Assembly: GCA_017303805.1 (NCBI GenBank) | Contig: JAFLBQ010000005.1 | Location: 358,515 to 422,514 of the forward strand | Reading direction: 5' to 3' | DNA: 64,000 nucleotides | Source of the DNA: Cytophagales bacterium | GTDB lineage: Bacteria; Bacteroidota; Bacteroidia; Cytophagales; Cyclobacteriaceae | The notes under the pieces: generated by a model | Told to the model about the DNA's origin: nothing | Seen by the model: only the letters and a program-made list of their open reading frames with translations | Databases searched by the model: none | Translations under genes and position numbers: made by a program | Shown: one piece after another, positions 53,923-62,899 of the stretch | Layout of the letters: each line of letters begins with the position of its first letter | How positions within the stretch are numbered: position 1 is the stretch's first letter

Positions 53923-55059
53923 TTAATTTGAATCGTAAGCTCGTTCATAGATTTCCATGGTTTTTTCGGCAACGGTACTCCATCGGAATTTTTCAACCTG
54001 CCTCAACCCTTTTTCAGAAAGTTCGGACGCCAATGCATGATCCTTCACTATCCCTTCAATGGCTGATTCCAATGAGCGAGTGTCTGTAGGGTCAATAAGT
54101 ACGGCCGCATTTCCGGCTATTTCCGGCAAGGAAGAGGTATTGGAAGTTATAACAGGTACACCGCACCCCATGGCCTCCAATACTGGCATACCAAATCCTT
54201 CCGATAGGGATGGAAACAGAAATAAGGCACTACACGAGTAAAGCAAAGGAAGATCATTTGAATCAATATACCCCGGGGTGTGAATTGTTGCCCGGAATTG
54301 ACTTTGATTCACAGCCTTCAAGTGGGTATCGACAAATTCTTTTGAAAGCCCTGGTGTAACCAATGCCAGTGCGTTGGATCCGTTAGCGGCACAATAATTT
54401 ACATAGGCATCAAGTACTCGTTCGGGATTTTTACGATGTGAATTGTTACCAATAAATAAGATGTACCGATCGGGTAGTTTATACTTCTGAATGAAATCGT
54501 TAACTAGTGAAGGGGTGGTAATTCTTCGAAACCGACTGTTTATTCCATTGTGAATAACATGAATTTTGTTCTCTGGTATAGATAATCTTTCAACTATTCG
54601 TTTTTTTTCATAATCGGATACGGTAATTATAATCCGGCTTTTTTTGGTAACGTGGGGTACGATGCATCGCCTGTAATAGTTCCCAACCCGTTGATACAAT
54701 GAATCAGTTTTAGGAATTGGATCCATGAATATTATATCATGAAGTGTTTGAACAATAGGGACAGGAGAAAAAAGTGGAGTTGTGTTTCCTGTGCAGTGAA
54801 GTATATCCAGTTTTTCTTTTCGGGCCGCTAAGGGTAGAAAAAATTGTTCAAAATCAATAAAAAAATTTCCATGAACCGGTCTTACAGTAAACTCTTCGCA
54901 GCCAAGAAAAAGATCTTTGTTTACCCCGCTTTTTGAAAGCACTACAATGGAATGTCTGGTCTTTAATTTCAGGAGTTCATGAATCAGTTCTATGGCAGAA
55001 TTTTCAATGCCGAATCGCTCTTTTCTATAAAGTCGTTGAACCTCAATTCCGATTTTCAT
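53923..55059 (-). CDS. Family 4 glycosyltransferase (GT-B)
   Basis: The protein is 378 aa from ATG 55059 (a GTG one codon upstream overlaps the previous stop). It has the GT-B arrangement: an N-terminal acceptor domain, ILFIGNNSHRKNPERVLDAY at the start of the donor domain, and the donor-binding EGFGMPVLEAMGCGVPVITS with the E-x7-E pair, then SLPEIAG. This is the RfaB/WbdA-like GT4 type that transfers hexoses or rhamnose from nucleotide sugars to lipid-linked glycan. It is translationally coupled to the upstream GT2 gene. Confidence 0.9.
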   Translation of the reverse strand: MKIGIEVQRLYRKERFGIENSAIELIHELLKLKTRHSIVVLSKSGVNKDLFLGCEEFTVRPVHGNFFIDFEQFFLPLAARKEKLDILHCTGNTTPLFSPVPIVQTLHDIIFMDPIPKTDSLYQRVGNYYRRCIVPHVTKKSRIIITVSDYEKKRIVERLSIPENKIHVIHNGINSRFRRITTPSLVNDFIQKYKLPDRYILFIGNNSHRKNPERVLDAYVNYCAANGSNALALVTPGLSKEFVDTHLKAVNQSQFRATIHTPGYIDSNDLPLLYSCSALFLFPSLSEGFGMPVLEAMGCGVPVITSNTSSLPEIAGNAAVLIDPTDTRSLESAIEGIVKDHALASELSEKGLRQVEKFRWSTVAEKTMEIYERAYDSN

Positions 55060-55061
55060 CA

Positions 55062-55979
55062 CTAGGGCTTATTGAGTACAAATATTTTATTGCCTCCTTT
55101 ATAATGTTGCATATTCCATAAAAGCGCCTTCCAAAACGCACGCAGGTGGTCTATCTGACCGGTTAGCAGATACTTAATGGTGCTCTTAGGTACAGAAATA
55201 AGAACAATAAAAAAAGGCCAAATTAGTGAATACAGGCCTCTAACGTTTCTGCGCAGAAAAAGTATTCTGTTGCGAGTAAGGTAGTACGTTTTCAAAGTCG
55301 AGTTCTTACCAGTTGACATGGACTCTTTGTGGTAGATAACAGCCTCAGGTTGATAATAAATTTTAAACCCCGATTCTTGAATCCTGGCCGACCAATCCAA
55401 TTCTTCATAGTAAAGAAAAAAAGTTTCAGCAAACATGCCGGTCTTTTCCACTACTTCTTTTCTTAAAAACATGGCCGCTCCATGAGCGTAGTTCGTAAAA
55501 GCGGGAACATCATATTGGCCATGATCTTCTTCTTTATCGCCAATTGTTTTGTTCCGCCCCGTAACGGGGTTAATCTTAGTAAAACCAGCGTATTGAATAA
55601 TAGTTGGAGAGAAAAAGTATTTTATCTTCGGACAAACTACTCCTATTGATTGATCGCTGAATGGTTTCAGCAGATTTTCCAATAGATCGGCCGTTACCTC
55701 TGTATCATTATTTACAATGAAAAAATAATCGCCCTTGGCAATGGACATGCCTGCATTGTTGCCCCCGGCAAAGCCCAGGTTTGTTTCATTCACCAGTAGC
55801 CTTACATCCGGGTATCGGCTTGCAAGAAGCGATGCAGGGTTTTCAGTTGAAGCATTGTCAACCACAATGATTTCGAAATTTTTGTACGTGAGGCTTTTGG
55901 TTGATTCAAGAAACTCACATGTTACCTTAAGGTTATTGAAGTTTATTGTGATAATCGATATGAGGGGCGATTGGGTCAA
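55062..55979 (-). CDS. Family 2 glycosyltransferase (rhamnosyltransferase-like)
   Basis: This 305-aa protein starts at TTG 55979 (no ATG nearby). It has SIITINFNNLKVTCEFLES, VVDNASTENP, NLGFAGGNNAGM and VNNDTEVT, the classic WbbL/rhamnosyltransferase-type GT2 signature, followed by YYEELDWSARIQESGFKI and a C-terminal hydrophobic segment (LYSLIWPFFIVLISV) suggesting membrane contact. It sits 11 bases after the upstream processive-type GT2 and overlaps the GT4 region by its stop. The sugar specificity is not readable from sequence. Confidence 0.9.
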   Translation of the reverse strand: MTQSPLISIITINFNNLKVTCEFLESTKSLTYKNFEIIVVDNASTENPASLLASRYPDVRLLVNETNLGFAGGNNAGMSIAKGDYFFIVNNDTEVTADLLENLLKPFSDQSIGVVCPKIKYFFSPTIIQYAGFTKINPVTGRNKTIGDKEEDHGQYDVPAFTNYAHGAAMFLRKEVVEKTGMFAETFFLYYEELDWSARIQESGFKIYYQPEAVIYHKESMSTGKNSTLKTYYLTRNRILFLRRNVRGLYSLIWPFFIVLISVPKSTIKYLLTGQIDHLRAFWKALLWNMQHYKGGNKIFVLNKP

Positions 55980-55990
55980 TGTATCCTAAA

Positions 55991-57163
55991 TTAATAAGAG
56001 TTATCTAAAGTATTGTTTTTGTGTTCGGTATGTATAAAGGTTTTGTTAGCATTGCGCGAAAGAAATATTGCCTGAATAGTTTTAATTATTACCAAAGGCA
56101 TTAAGAACAGGGCTTTAACCAGTTTTGCTGAAAAATACTGGCGAGGCGTAGCAATGGCAAGAGCAATAATGAAAGTAAGGGTTAAACCCCACCAGCGCAA
56201 AATCACTTCATGAGCATGGGAGTATATTAGTGTAAAGGTTGTAGAAAGTAAGAAAAGAGAAATTATTGTGTTTATCCTGGATGGAAAAATATTTTGACAA
56301 ACTGCGATATTGAAATAATTGATATTCCCTTTAGCTAACAATTTAAAGCTTTTGATAAAATTTTTACTTAAGGTTTCGTATTGCCCGGCTATCCAGCGCC
56401 TCCTTTGATTTTTATAAGCTTCGGGTGTTTCTACCTTTTCGTCATATACAAGTGTGCCCTTTTGGTAAAATATTTTATGACCTTTTTCCACTAATGCAAC
56501 TTGGAGTGCTTTATCCTCAACTGCAGAGTTAATTTTTGACAATTCTTCTTTTATTAGTGAAAAGGGAAAAGCCATCCCAGAGCCTATCAACGCAGAGGAA
56601 AGACCCAATGCGTTAGCTCCTTGCCTGAATAAATGATTGTTGATGGCTTCGCTTAGGCCGTCAAGGACAGCCATAGGCGTGTTTAAATTTTTGGCAACTC
56701 GTTGAGCTTGGATTACCTGGTAACCTTGGTTATAAAGCCCATTTATATCTTTAAGAAAATCTCTTGCTAGGATGTTATCGGCATCGGCAATGATGGCAAT
56801 CTCGTAGGTATCTTTTACCGCATTGAATGCAAAATTGAGTGATTTGCTTTTCATGCTTTTCTCAAACGAAACAGGAAGGATAATTGCCCTTGTTTCTTCT
56901 AATCGAGCAACCGTCTCCGGCTTAAGGGAATCAGCAATTACAATAACGTCAAAGTGGGAACGAGGATAATCTACTTTTAAAAGTTCTGTGGTTGTATGTA
57001 CAATCACAGAGTCTTCCTTATAGCTGGGTACAAATATCCCTATTTTATTGAGGACTAATTGATTATCGGTGGAGGGGCGATGATAGAAATGACCGGCTAT
57101 GGCTAAGGAAAGAACATAGATAGTATTTAATAAAAAAAAGGTAAAAAAAATCAGTTCGATCAT
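55991..57163 (-). CDS. Membrane-bound family 2 glycosyltransferase (BcsA/HasA-like)
   Basis: The start is set at ATG 57163; the frame is open further to 57334 but that would overlap the phosphoglycosyltransferase gene by about 150 bases. The 390-aa protein begins with a membrane helix (IELIFFTFFLLNTIYVLSLA). The catalytic core follows: IFVPSYKEDSVI, VIADSL, IIADADN, SAVEDKALQVALVEKG, and the QRRRW of NQRRRWIAGQYETL, the processive-GT2 hallmark. At least three C-terminal helices follow. Such enzymes polymerise or add sugars at the membrane. It is 20 bases downstream of the initiating transferase. Confidence 0.88.
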   Translation of the reverse strand: MIELIFFTFFLLNTIYVLSLAIAGHFYHRPSTDNQLVLNKIGIFVPSYKEDSVIVHTTTELLKVDYPRSHFDVIVIADSLKPETVARLEETRAIILPVSFEKSMKSKSLNFAFNAVKDTYEIAIIADADNILARDFLKDINGLYNQGYQVIQAQRVAKNLNTPMAVLDGLSEAINNHLFRQGANALGLSSALIGSGMAFPFSLIKEELSKINSAVEDKALQVALVEKGHKIFYQKGTLVYDEKVETPEAYKNQRRRWIAGQYETLSKNFIKSFKLLAKGNINYFNIAVCQNIFPSRINTIISLFLLSTTFTLIYSHAHEVILRWWGLTLTFIIALAIATPRQYFSAKLVKALFLMPLVIIKTIQAIFLSRNANKTFIHTEHKNNTLDNSY

Positions 57164-57183
57164 TTTGAAGGAGCGGAAGGAGC

Positions 57184-58269
57184 TTAGACTTTCTCCTTTT
57201 GAAACAAGGCCGGGAAGGTAGCCATGATAATTTTCATATCCAGCACAAAAGAATTCTTCATGGCGTATTCCATGTCCAGGTGTATTCGTTCTTCCAACGA
57301 CATTTCCTTTTGTCCCCGTTTGGTAACCTGCCACAATCCGGTAATACCGGCTGGTGCCAGAAAGCGCCAGGCAATCTGATCTTTAGTGAGGCGCTCCGCT
57401 TCGTAGAGGGGCAGCGGCCTGTTACCTACCAACGACATGTCGCCTTTCAATACATTAAACAATTGTGGTAATTCGTCCAGGCTGGAATTCCTTAGAAATA
57501 AACCAAATTTTGTTACCCGTGGATCATCTTTGATCTTAAAAAAGATAGATTCTGAGGTGTTGTCTGCGTATTGATTCAAATGGGAAAGATTCTTTAACTC
57601 CTTGTCTGCATTGGCCCGCATAGACCGAAATTTATAAAAGTCAAAAATCCGGTAGCCAGAACCTGCCCGTTTAGAAATGTAAAATATGGGCCCTTTTGAT
57701 TCCAATTTAATGAGTAAGGCAATAAGCAGCATGATGGGCGAGAGCGCCAGAATAGCCAACGAAGAAAGCACGATGTCTGAAAAGCGTTTCAATCGCCAGA
57801 TTTTAATTGACTGCATGGGTTCTACCTGCGGCTTCGGAGCACTCAGGTGTCCGCCATTTTTTCTAATCTTGGCTTTACGAATAAAATGAATCCGCTTTAG
57901 CATCAACTCAGTAAAGGCCCCGAGTAAGTAATCATCCACCTTAAGCTGCGCAGCTCTTTCGATAGCTTTTTCTTCAAACCGGCTGGTGTATAGAATAAAT
58001 GGAATGTTATGCGTGTTAAGGAGGGTAGCCAAGTTCTTCATGGTGCCGGTATCCGCATCCGGGCCAATAAATACTGCATCCACGGCCTCAGGATTTTCAA
58101 TTACTGCAAAAGAAAGCGACTCCAACGAATGGTAAATAAAATGCCAATTATCCTGTATCAGGTCACTGGGCGCCTTCCCATCTTCCTGCAGCAAGGCAAT
58201 ATGAATGGTAGCGTTATTAGAATAGTCACGCTTTAGATCAGGCAAAGCAATATCCGAATCGGTTTTCAT
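57184..58269 (-). CDS. Initiating polyprenyl-phosphate sugar-1-phosphate transferase with degenerate receiver-like N-terminus
   Basis: This 361-aa protein has two parts. Residues ~155-361 are a WcaJ/WbaP-type phosphoglycosyltransferase: KRFSDIVLSSLAILALSPIM re-entrant helix, KFRSMR, catalytic Asp265-Glu266 in SSLDELPQLFNVLKGDMSLV, GNRPLP where most have GPRP, and GITGLWQV. It links the first sugar phosphate to undecaprenyl phosphate. Residues ~20-130 look like a receiver (REC) fold, but the phosphoacceptor position reads Gly69 (DAVFIG) and the conserved Lys-Pro is replaced (YLLGAFTE). The start overlaps the stop of the response-regulator gene by 4 bases (ATGA), so the two are co-translated. 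Confidence 0.85.
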   Translation of the reverse strand: MKTDSDIALPDLKRDYSNNATIHIALLQEDGKAPSDLIQDNWHFIYHSLESLSFAVIENPEAVDAVFIGPDADTGTMKNLATLLNTHNIPFILYTSRFEEKAIERAAQLKVDDYLLGAFTELMLKRIHFIRKAKIRKNGGHLSAPKPQVEPMQSIKIWRLKRFSDIVLSSLAILALSPIMLLIALLIKLESKGPIFYISKRAGSGYRIFDFYKFRSMRANADKELKNLSHLNQYADNTSESIFFKIKDDPRVTKFGLFLRNSSLDELPQLFNVLKGDMSLVGNRPLPLYEAERLTKDQIAWRFLAPAGITGLWQVTKRGQKEMSLEERIHLDMEYAMKNSFVLDMKIIMATFPALFQKEKV

Positions 58270-58664
58270 CGATTAATAGCCAACGGTTTTTCAACCCTTT
58301 TGAATGTATTCTCAATCTCTTCGATAAGTAACTGTGGTTCGAAAGGTTTAATTATATAGCTGCCAGCACCCAGCGCCTGGCACCTTTTCCTCTTCTCAGG
58401 GTCTTCGCTGCCCGAAAGTATAATTACAGGTATAGACCTTAAAATTCCACTGGTTTGAATGTTCTCCAGCAATTCTATTCCATCCAAAGAGGGCATATGC
58501 AAATCGGAAATTATTAAGTCGGGGAGCTTATTACCCGACAGCCAAGCCAGGGCGTCCAGGCCGTTTTGCAAAATTTCAACCTCAAACTTTCCCTTTAAAA
58601 TACGCTCCAGCAACCAGCAAAGGGGCACGTCATCTTCAATAATAAGAATTCGTTTAAGCTCCAT
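58266..58664 (-). CDS. Single-domain response regulator (CheY-like)
   Basis: This 132-aa receiver has all key residues: acidic pair in ILIIEDDVPLC, phosphoacceptor Asp54 in LIISDLHMPSLDG, Ser84 in IILSGSED, Lys106 in SYIIKPFEP. There is no output domain. It heads the glycan operon and overlaps the phosphoglycosyltransferase start by 4 bases. It may control glycan initiation by protein contact, possibly with the receiver-like N-terminus of that enzyme. No sensor kinase is encoded nearby, so the phosphate source is unknown. Confidence 0.9.
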   Translation of the reverse strand: MELKRILIIEDDVPLCWLLERILKGKFEVEILQNGLDALAWLSGNKLPDLIISDLHMPSLDGIELLENIQTSGILRSIPVIILSGSEDPEKRKRCQALGAGSYIIKPFEPQLLIEEIENTFKRVEKPLAINR

Positions 58665-58744
58665 TAGTTTATGGATGGGGTTTATCGTACTTAATTAGGC
58701 AACTTACTAAAAGTTTACCCGGCAAACAAAAACCAATTTAATTT

Positions 58745-58771
58745 CAAAATTAAGGAGCGTATAAGGTTCAA
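58745..58771 (-). promoter_or_regulatory. Candidate promoter of the response regulator/glycan operon
   Basis: On the minus strand, TTG (58771-58769) and TAATTTTG (58752-58745) are 16 bases apart. The second is an exact TAnnTTTG match and the spacing is close to the Bacteroidota norm, giving a leader of about 75 bases. Confidence 0.4.
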
Positions 58772-58856
58772 TTGTTACTATAGTTTGATTCTTTTAAGAA
58801 GTATTTTAGTGCAAACCTTTGAAATTTAATAGCGTAACCTAATAGTTAACCATACC

Positions 58857-60839
58857 ATGATTTTTGTCAATATCAGGCTGGCATTGTGCCTGGCATTTGT
58901 ATTAATTCTAAATACCGCCTATTCTCAGTTTTATCATGGATTTGAGTTTGGGAAGATTACGTATGATGAATTAACCATGCGCACCTATGCGCTGGATACC
59001 GCAGCCGATGCGGTTGTGCTGGATGAGTTTGGCGAAGCCTATTTTGATAATGACGGAGAGAATAATTTGCTGTTGGAATACCATGTAAAAATTAAAATTC
59101 TGAAAACCGGTGGGCTCCAAAGGGCAAATTTCAGGGTTCTTTTGCGCAAAAATGGAACCTCAAAGGAGTTTTTACGAAACGTATCCGGCATATCCTTTAA
59201 CTTCCAAAATGGAACCATAAAAGAGGCGGCCCTTTCACCTCGCGACATTCGAACTACCGCGTTGAATCAGGCGCGCGATGAAACCAATTTTGCATTACCG
59301 GAGGTGCGGGTAGGCAGCGTGATTGAGGTAAGGTACACCCTCGAGAGCCCATTTATTTTCAACTTCTATCCATGGAAGTTTCAATCAGACATCCCAAAAG
59401 TTCGCAGCGAGTTTTGGGCCCGGATACCCGCAAACTACAATTACAATATTTCCTTACGGGGATTTTTGCAGCTTTCCAAGAATGAAACCACGTTGGTAAA
59501 AGATTGTTTTACTCCGGGCGCGAATAGGGCCGATTGTTCGCTATCAAAATATGTAATTAATAATATTCCTGCGCTGGTAGATGAAGATTTCATGCTCGCC
59601 CGCAGCAACTTTTTGGCAGGTATTGATTATGAGCTTTCAGAAATAAAGAGATTTACGGGCGTAACTACCAAGTTCACCAAAACATGGAAAGATGTAGTGC
59701 GCGAACTTAATACGGACGAGGAGTTTGGAGCCCAGATTCGTAAAGCCCGGAATCTCTGGCAGAAACAGGTTGAGAAAGAAGTGCTTGGTAAGTCCACGCC
59801 TCGCGAAAAGGCACAAGCGATCTACGAGTTAATAAAAGGCTGGTATCTCTGGAATGAATACTACGGCATTGTTTCCCGCGAAGGAGTAAAAAAAGCGTAT
59901 GACGAACGGAAAGGAAGTATTGCGAGCATCAATCTTTCGCTGGTGGCTGCATTGCAGCAAGCCGGGCTGCAGGCCGAGCCGGTAATTCTTGCTACCCGCG
60001 AAGCAGGTTTGCCCAACCAGCTTTATCCGATTATCTCTGATTTTGATTATGTAGTTGCTTCTGTGGTGCTGGACGATGAATACTATTTATTGGATGCATC
60101 CGATCCATTGTTACCCTTTGGTTTATTGCCACGAAAGTGTTTGAACGGTACCGGCCGCCTTATTCCGCGCAAGGATGAAGACAGTAAGTGGATTGACCTT
60201 AAGCCGCGCGAAAAGGATAAAACTCAGATTTCGCTAAACCTGAAATTAAATGGCAATGAATTTACCGGAGAGATGGTGATAACCGCCTTTGGCTACGATG
60301 CGCTGGATAAAAGGCGGGAGATTGCAAAGGCTGGTTCTGAAGAGAAATACCGCGAAGCGTTACAGAAAAAATCCTCGGAGTTTGAGATACTGGAATTTAC
60401 ACTTGAAAACCCGGCTGATTTATCAAAGCCGGTGCTAGAGAAATATAAAGTAAAGTTGTCCCTGGATGAACCCCATGCGGGAACGTTGTACATCAATCCG
60501 TTTTTGGTTGAGCGTTGGACAGTTAACCCATTTAAGTCTAACGAACGGAATTATCCGGTAGATTTTGGGGCGCCACTCGAAAGCACTTTTATGTTTTCTC
60601 TTGAGGTTCCTGCCAACTACGTTGTTGACGAAATACCGGCCAGTACGGCACTGGCCTTGCCTCAAAATGGAGGTCGGTTTTTATGCAACGCCACGCACGC
60701 AGCCGGAAAAATTACGGTTACCAGTATTATTAACCTTACCCGATCCGTTTATTCATCTACCGAGTATCATACCTTGAAAGAATTGTTTAGCCGGATTGTG
60801 AGCATGCACCAATCGCACATAGTGCTTAAGCATAAGTAG
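58857..60839 (+). CDS. DUF3857/transglutaminase-like secreted protein lacking the catalytic cysteine
   Basis: This 660-aa protein has a signal peptide (cleavage near TAYSQ), an N-terminal DUF3857 beta domain (about 50-260, with YHVKIKIL and VGSVIEVRYTLESP), and a transglutaminase-like middle domain (about 290-420, STPREKAQAIYELIKGWYLW). A C-terminal beta domain follows. The transglutaminase cysteine region reads KGSIASINLSLVAALQQAGL, where active relatives have GxCxDxA, so the cysteine position is Ile. A histidine/aspartate pair is not obvious except YYLLDAS. Proteins of this arrangement are common in Bacteroidota, with unknown and probably structural or binding roles. It is divergent from the response-regulator operon. 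Confidence 0.82.
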   Translation: MIFVNIRLALCLAFVLILNTAYSQFYHGFEFGKITYDELTMRTYALDTAADAVVLDEFGEAYFDNDGENNLLLEYHVKIKILKTGGLQRANFRVLLRKNGTSKEFLRNVSGISFNFQNGTIKEAALSPRDIRTTALNQARDETNFALPEVRVGSVIEVRYTLESPFIFNFYPWKFQSDIPKVRSEFWARIPANYNYNISLRGFLQLSKNETTLVKDCFTPGANRADCSLSKYVINNIPALVDEDFMLARSNFLAGIDYELSEIKRFTGVTTKFTKTWKDVVRELNTDEEFGAQIRKARNLWQKQVEKEVLGKSTPREKAQAIYELIKGWYLWNEYYGIVSREGVKKAYDERKGSIASINLSLVAALQQAGLQAEPVILATREAGLPNQLYPIISDFDYVVASVVLDDEYYLLDASDPLLPFGLLPRKCLNGTGRLIPRKDEDSKWIDLKPREKDKTQISLNLKLNGNEFTGEMVITAFGYDALDKRREIAKAGSEEKYREALQKKSSEFEILEFTLENPADLSKPVLEKYKVKLSLDEPHAGTLYINPFLVERWTVNPFKSNERNYPVDFGAPLESTFMFSLEVPANYVVDEIPASTALALPQNGGRFLCNATHAAGKITVTSIINLTRSVYSSTEYHTLKELFSRIVSMHQSHIVLKHK

Positions 60840-60956
60840 GCTGCTTAACCCTTCTAATTTCTTGTTAGTCGGAAGTTCAAGCCAATTATCTGAATGGTAT
60901 TGTGTAAGGTAAGTTTAATACCGAAAATTTGCCCTTCATTAAATCTTTTTTTGCGT

Positions 60957-61553
60957 ATGCGTAGTCTGTTATTGATACTACTGGTATTACCCCTGGGTGC
61001 TTTTGCGCAACAAGCGGCCCGCGCTCTTGAAAAAAGTGAGGTTGATCTGAAAGAGCGGTATTTGCTGATGAAAAACAATTCGCAAACCTACGAAGACTAT
61101 AAGGTGATAAAGGAATTTATTTTGGATGGTTTCTGGAAAATAGCTGTTGACACAATAAAGGCTAAAGAAAATGCATTAGCAGAGGCAAACAACCAAATTA
61201 AAACCTTGCAACAGCAGATTAACGAAATGCAACAGCAAATGGTGCAGCAACAAGCTTCGGTGGAGGGCATTCGTTTTGACAGCGAACACATTTCGGTGTT
61301 GGGCGTGCATTTCGGAAAGAATATTTTTTTATTGCTAACCGCAGGAATTACCGGGGCCTTGATTTTTTTATTGTTAGTGGTTTCGGGAAGGCTAAAAATC
61401 TTACAAGCCTCCATTAAAGAGAAAGCTCAGGTGGTTGAAGCGGTAACGCATGAGTTTGATGATTACAAGCGCAAGGCCTTGGAGCGCCAAACAAAACTTT
61501 CGCGCGAGCTACAGAACGAACGGAACAAGCTGGTGGAACTTGGCCGGAGTTAA
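60957..61553 (+). CDS. Small coiled-coil membrane protein of unknown function
   Basis: The start is set at ATG 60957, which opens a good signal peptide (RSLLLILLVLPLGAFAQ); the upstream extension to 60894 is unlikely. The 198-aa protein has a long coiled coil (KEFILDGFWKIAVDT then a Gln-rich run around NQIKTLQQQINEMQQQ), one membrane helix (NIFLLLTAGITGALIFLLLV) and a second charged helix at the C-terminus. Homologues in Bacteroidota are sometimes labelled tRNA (guanine-N1)-methyltransferase, but no methyltransferase motif is present and that label should not be copied. Its end overlaps the convergent NTF2-like gene by 4 bases. Confidence 0.75.
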   Translation: MRSLLLILLVLPLGAFAQQAARALEKSEVDLKERYLLMKNNSQTYEDYKVIKEFILDGFWKIAVDTIKAKENALAEANNQIKTLQQQINEMQQQMVQQQASVEGIRFDSEHISVLGVHFGKNIFLLLTAGITGALIFLLLVVSGRLKILQASIKEKAQVVEAVTHEFDDYKRKALERQTKLSRELQNERNKLVELGRS

Positions 61554-61978
61554 AGTGTAACTTTGGTAGCGAGTCGGTTAATTAATTTCCACTCTTTACC
61601 TGCTTTAACATACACTTCCGTGTAAAACAAACTAAGTTTAAACTCTGATTTATCGGGCATCAATCCACGAAAGTGACCTTTACCACTTACAATGGCCGTG
61701 CCTTTGTAAATATTTACTGTAGATTCAACAACCTCAATTCGGGTATAATTTAATTTTTCGCTTTTCAGATCATCGATTACCTCGGCTTTAGACTGTACCC
61801 AGCCATTGGAGTGAACGTATTGAACCTGCTCGTGCAATAACCGGTTGAGCGAATCGTAGTTTTTGTTAATGAGCCACGTAAATTTTTGACGATGCAGCTT
61901 ATCAATTTCGGAGGCTAACTTTTGCCCGGGGCAAACGGTGTACAGCCCTACAAAAAAAAGTAAAAGGAATAGTCGCAT
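61550..61978 (-). CDS. Secreted NTF2-like (DUF4440-type) protein
   Basis: This 142-aa protein has a signal peptide (RLFLLLFFVGLYTVCPGQ) and a cone-like NTF2 fold: a helix with WLINKNYDSLNRLLHEQVQY, VHSNGWVQSKAEVIDDL, then curved strands ending GKEWKLINRLATKVTL. NTF2-like proteins are small-molecule binding or enzymatic domains and many are uncharacterised. It lies 5 bases after the GH16 stop and probably shares a transcript with it. No specific function can be assigned. Confidence 0.83.
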   Translation of the reverse strand: MRLFLLLFFVGLYTVCPGQKLASEIDKLHRQKFTWLINKNYDSLNRLLHEQVQYVHSNGWVQSKAEVIDDLKSEKLNYTRIEVVESTVNIYKGTAIVSGKGHFRGLMPDKSEFKLSLFYTEVYVKAGKEWKLINRLATKVTL

Positions 61979-61983
61979 GCTCT

Positions 61984-62766
61984 TTATTGATAAACGCGCA
62001 CATAATCAACTTCCATTCTCCGAGGCCAGATGGCCTCATCAATGCCTTCTTTACCGCCCCAGTTGCCACCTACGGCCAGGTTTAAAATCAAATGAAACTT
62101 TTGGTCAAACGGCCAGCCCGTAAAATCGTCTTGTGGTTCGCGTGCTACGGAATGATACAATGTATCGTCCACAAAAAAATCAATTTTATCTTTTGTCCAA
62201 TCAATGGCATACACATGAAATTGATCCATCGCATCGGCAATGGTTATTTTACCTTCTTTCTGTGTCCATTTAATGTGATTATACTTTTCTGTATGAATGG
62301 TGCCATGGATTACGCCCGGATCATACCCCACGTGTTCCATTATATCAATTTCGCCACTCGCAGGCCAACCACCATACTTCCAATCGGTAGAGAGCATCCA
62401 AATGGCTGGCCAGGTGCCCTTGCCTTTAGGTAACCGGGCGCGCACTTCAATGCGGCCGTAGAGCCAATCGCCCTTGTGCTTGCTTACCAGGCGAGTGGAG
62501 GTATAGGCTTTGCTGCCTGCCGAATCCTTATGAGCTTCTATAATCAGGTTACCGTTTTCTACGCGCACATTCTTGCTGTTGCGGGTATAGAACTGAGCTT
62601 CGTTATTGCCCCAGCCACATACATCGGGGCAACCATCGCCCAGGTCGTAGTTCCACCGGGTGCTATCAGGCGCACCGGCATAGTTAAACTCATCGGCCCA
62701 CACAGGCTTTTTGGTGCATTGAGAAAGGGCCAGGCAAAGACAGAAAGCAAGAAGAAGGAATTTCAT
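61984..62766 (-). CDS. Glycoside hydrolase family 16 lipoprotein (beta-1,3-glucanase-like)
   Basis: This 260-aa protein has a lipoprotein-type signal peptide ending ALSQC (Cys17). The GH16 domain fills the rest: VWADEFNYAG, YGRIEVRARLPKGKGTWPAI and the catalytic GEIDIMEHVG with Glu139 (nucleophile), Asp141 and Glu144 (acid/base), then FHVYAIDWTKDKIDFFVD. The DIME form with the extra Met is typical of laminarinase-type GH16. It would cleave beta-1,3(-1,4)-glucan at the outer-membrane surface. It is followed by the NTF2-like gene. No SusC/SusD pair is present nearby. Confidence 0.93.
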   Translation of the reverse strand: MKFLLLAFCLCLALSQCTKKPVWADEFNYAGAPDSTRWNYDLGDGCPDVCGWGNNEAQFYTRNSKNVRVENGNLIIEAHKDSAGSKAYTSTRLVSKHKGDWLYGRIEVRARLPKGKGTWPAIWMLSTDWKYGGWPASGEIDIMEHVGYDPGVIHGTIHTEKYNHIKWTQKEGKITIADAMDQFHVYAIDWTKDKIDFFVDDTLYHSVAREPQDDFTGWPFDQKFHLILNLAVGGNWGGKEGIDEAIWPRRMEVDYVRVYQ

Positions 62767-62899
62767 GGTTTAAAATCTTTAAAGTTTGGCATCGGATGGT
62801 GAGCCTACCCGCATGCAAATCGTATTTGGATAAAATTATAAAATTCCTGTAACCAAATTCAGTACCTTAAGTTTTCCTGCACAAGAACCTATTACAGAT

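Noticed and set aside
57164-57334. N-terminal 57-residue extension of the membrane GT2
   Set aside because: It would overlap the phosphoglycosyltransferase gene and is not hydrophobic; ATG 57163 directly precedes the first membrane helix.
60957-61553. tRNA (guanine-N1)-methyltransferase label
   Set aside because: The protein is a signal peptide, coiled coil and single membrane helix with no SPOUT or SAM-binding motif.
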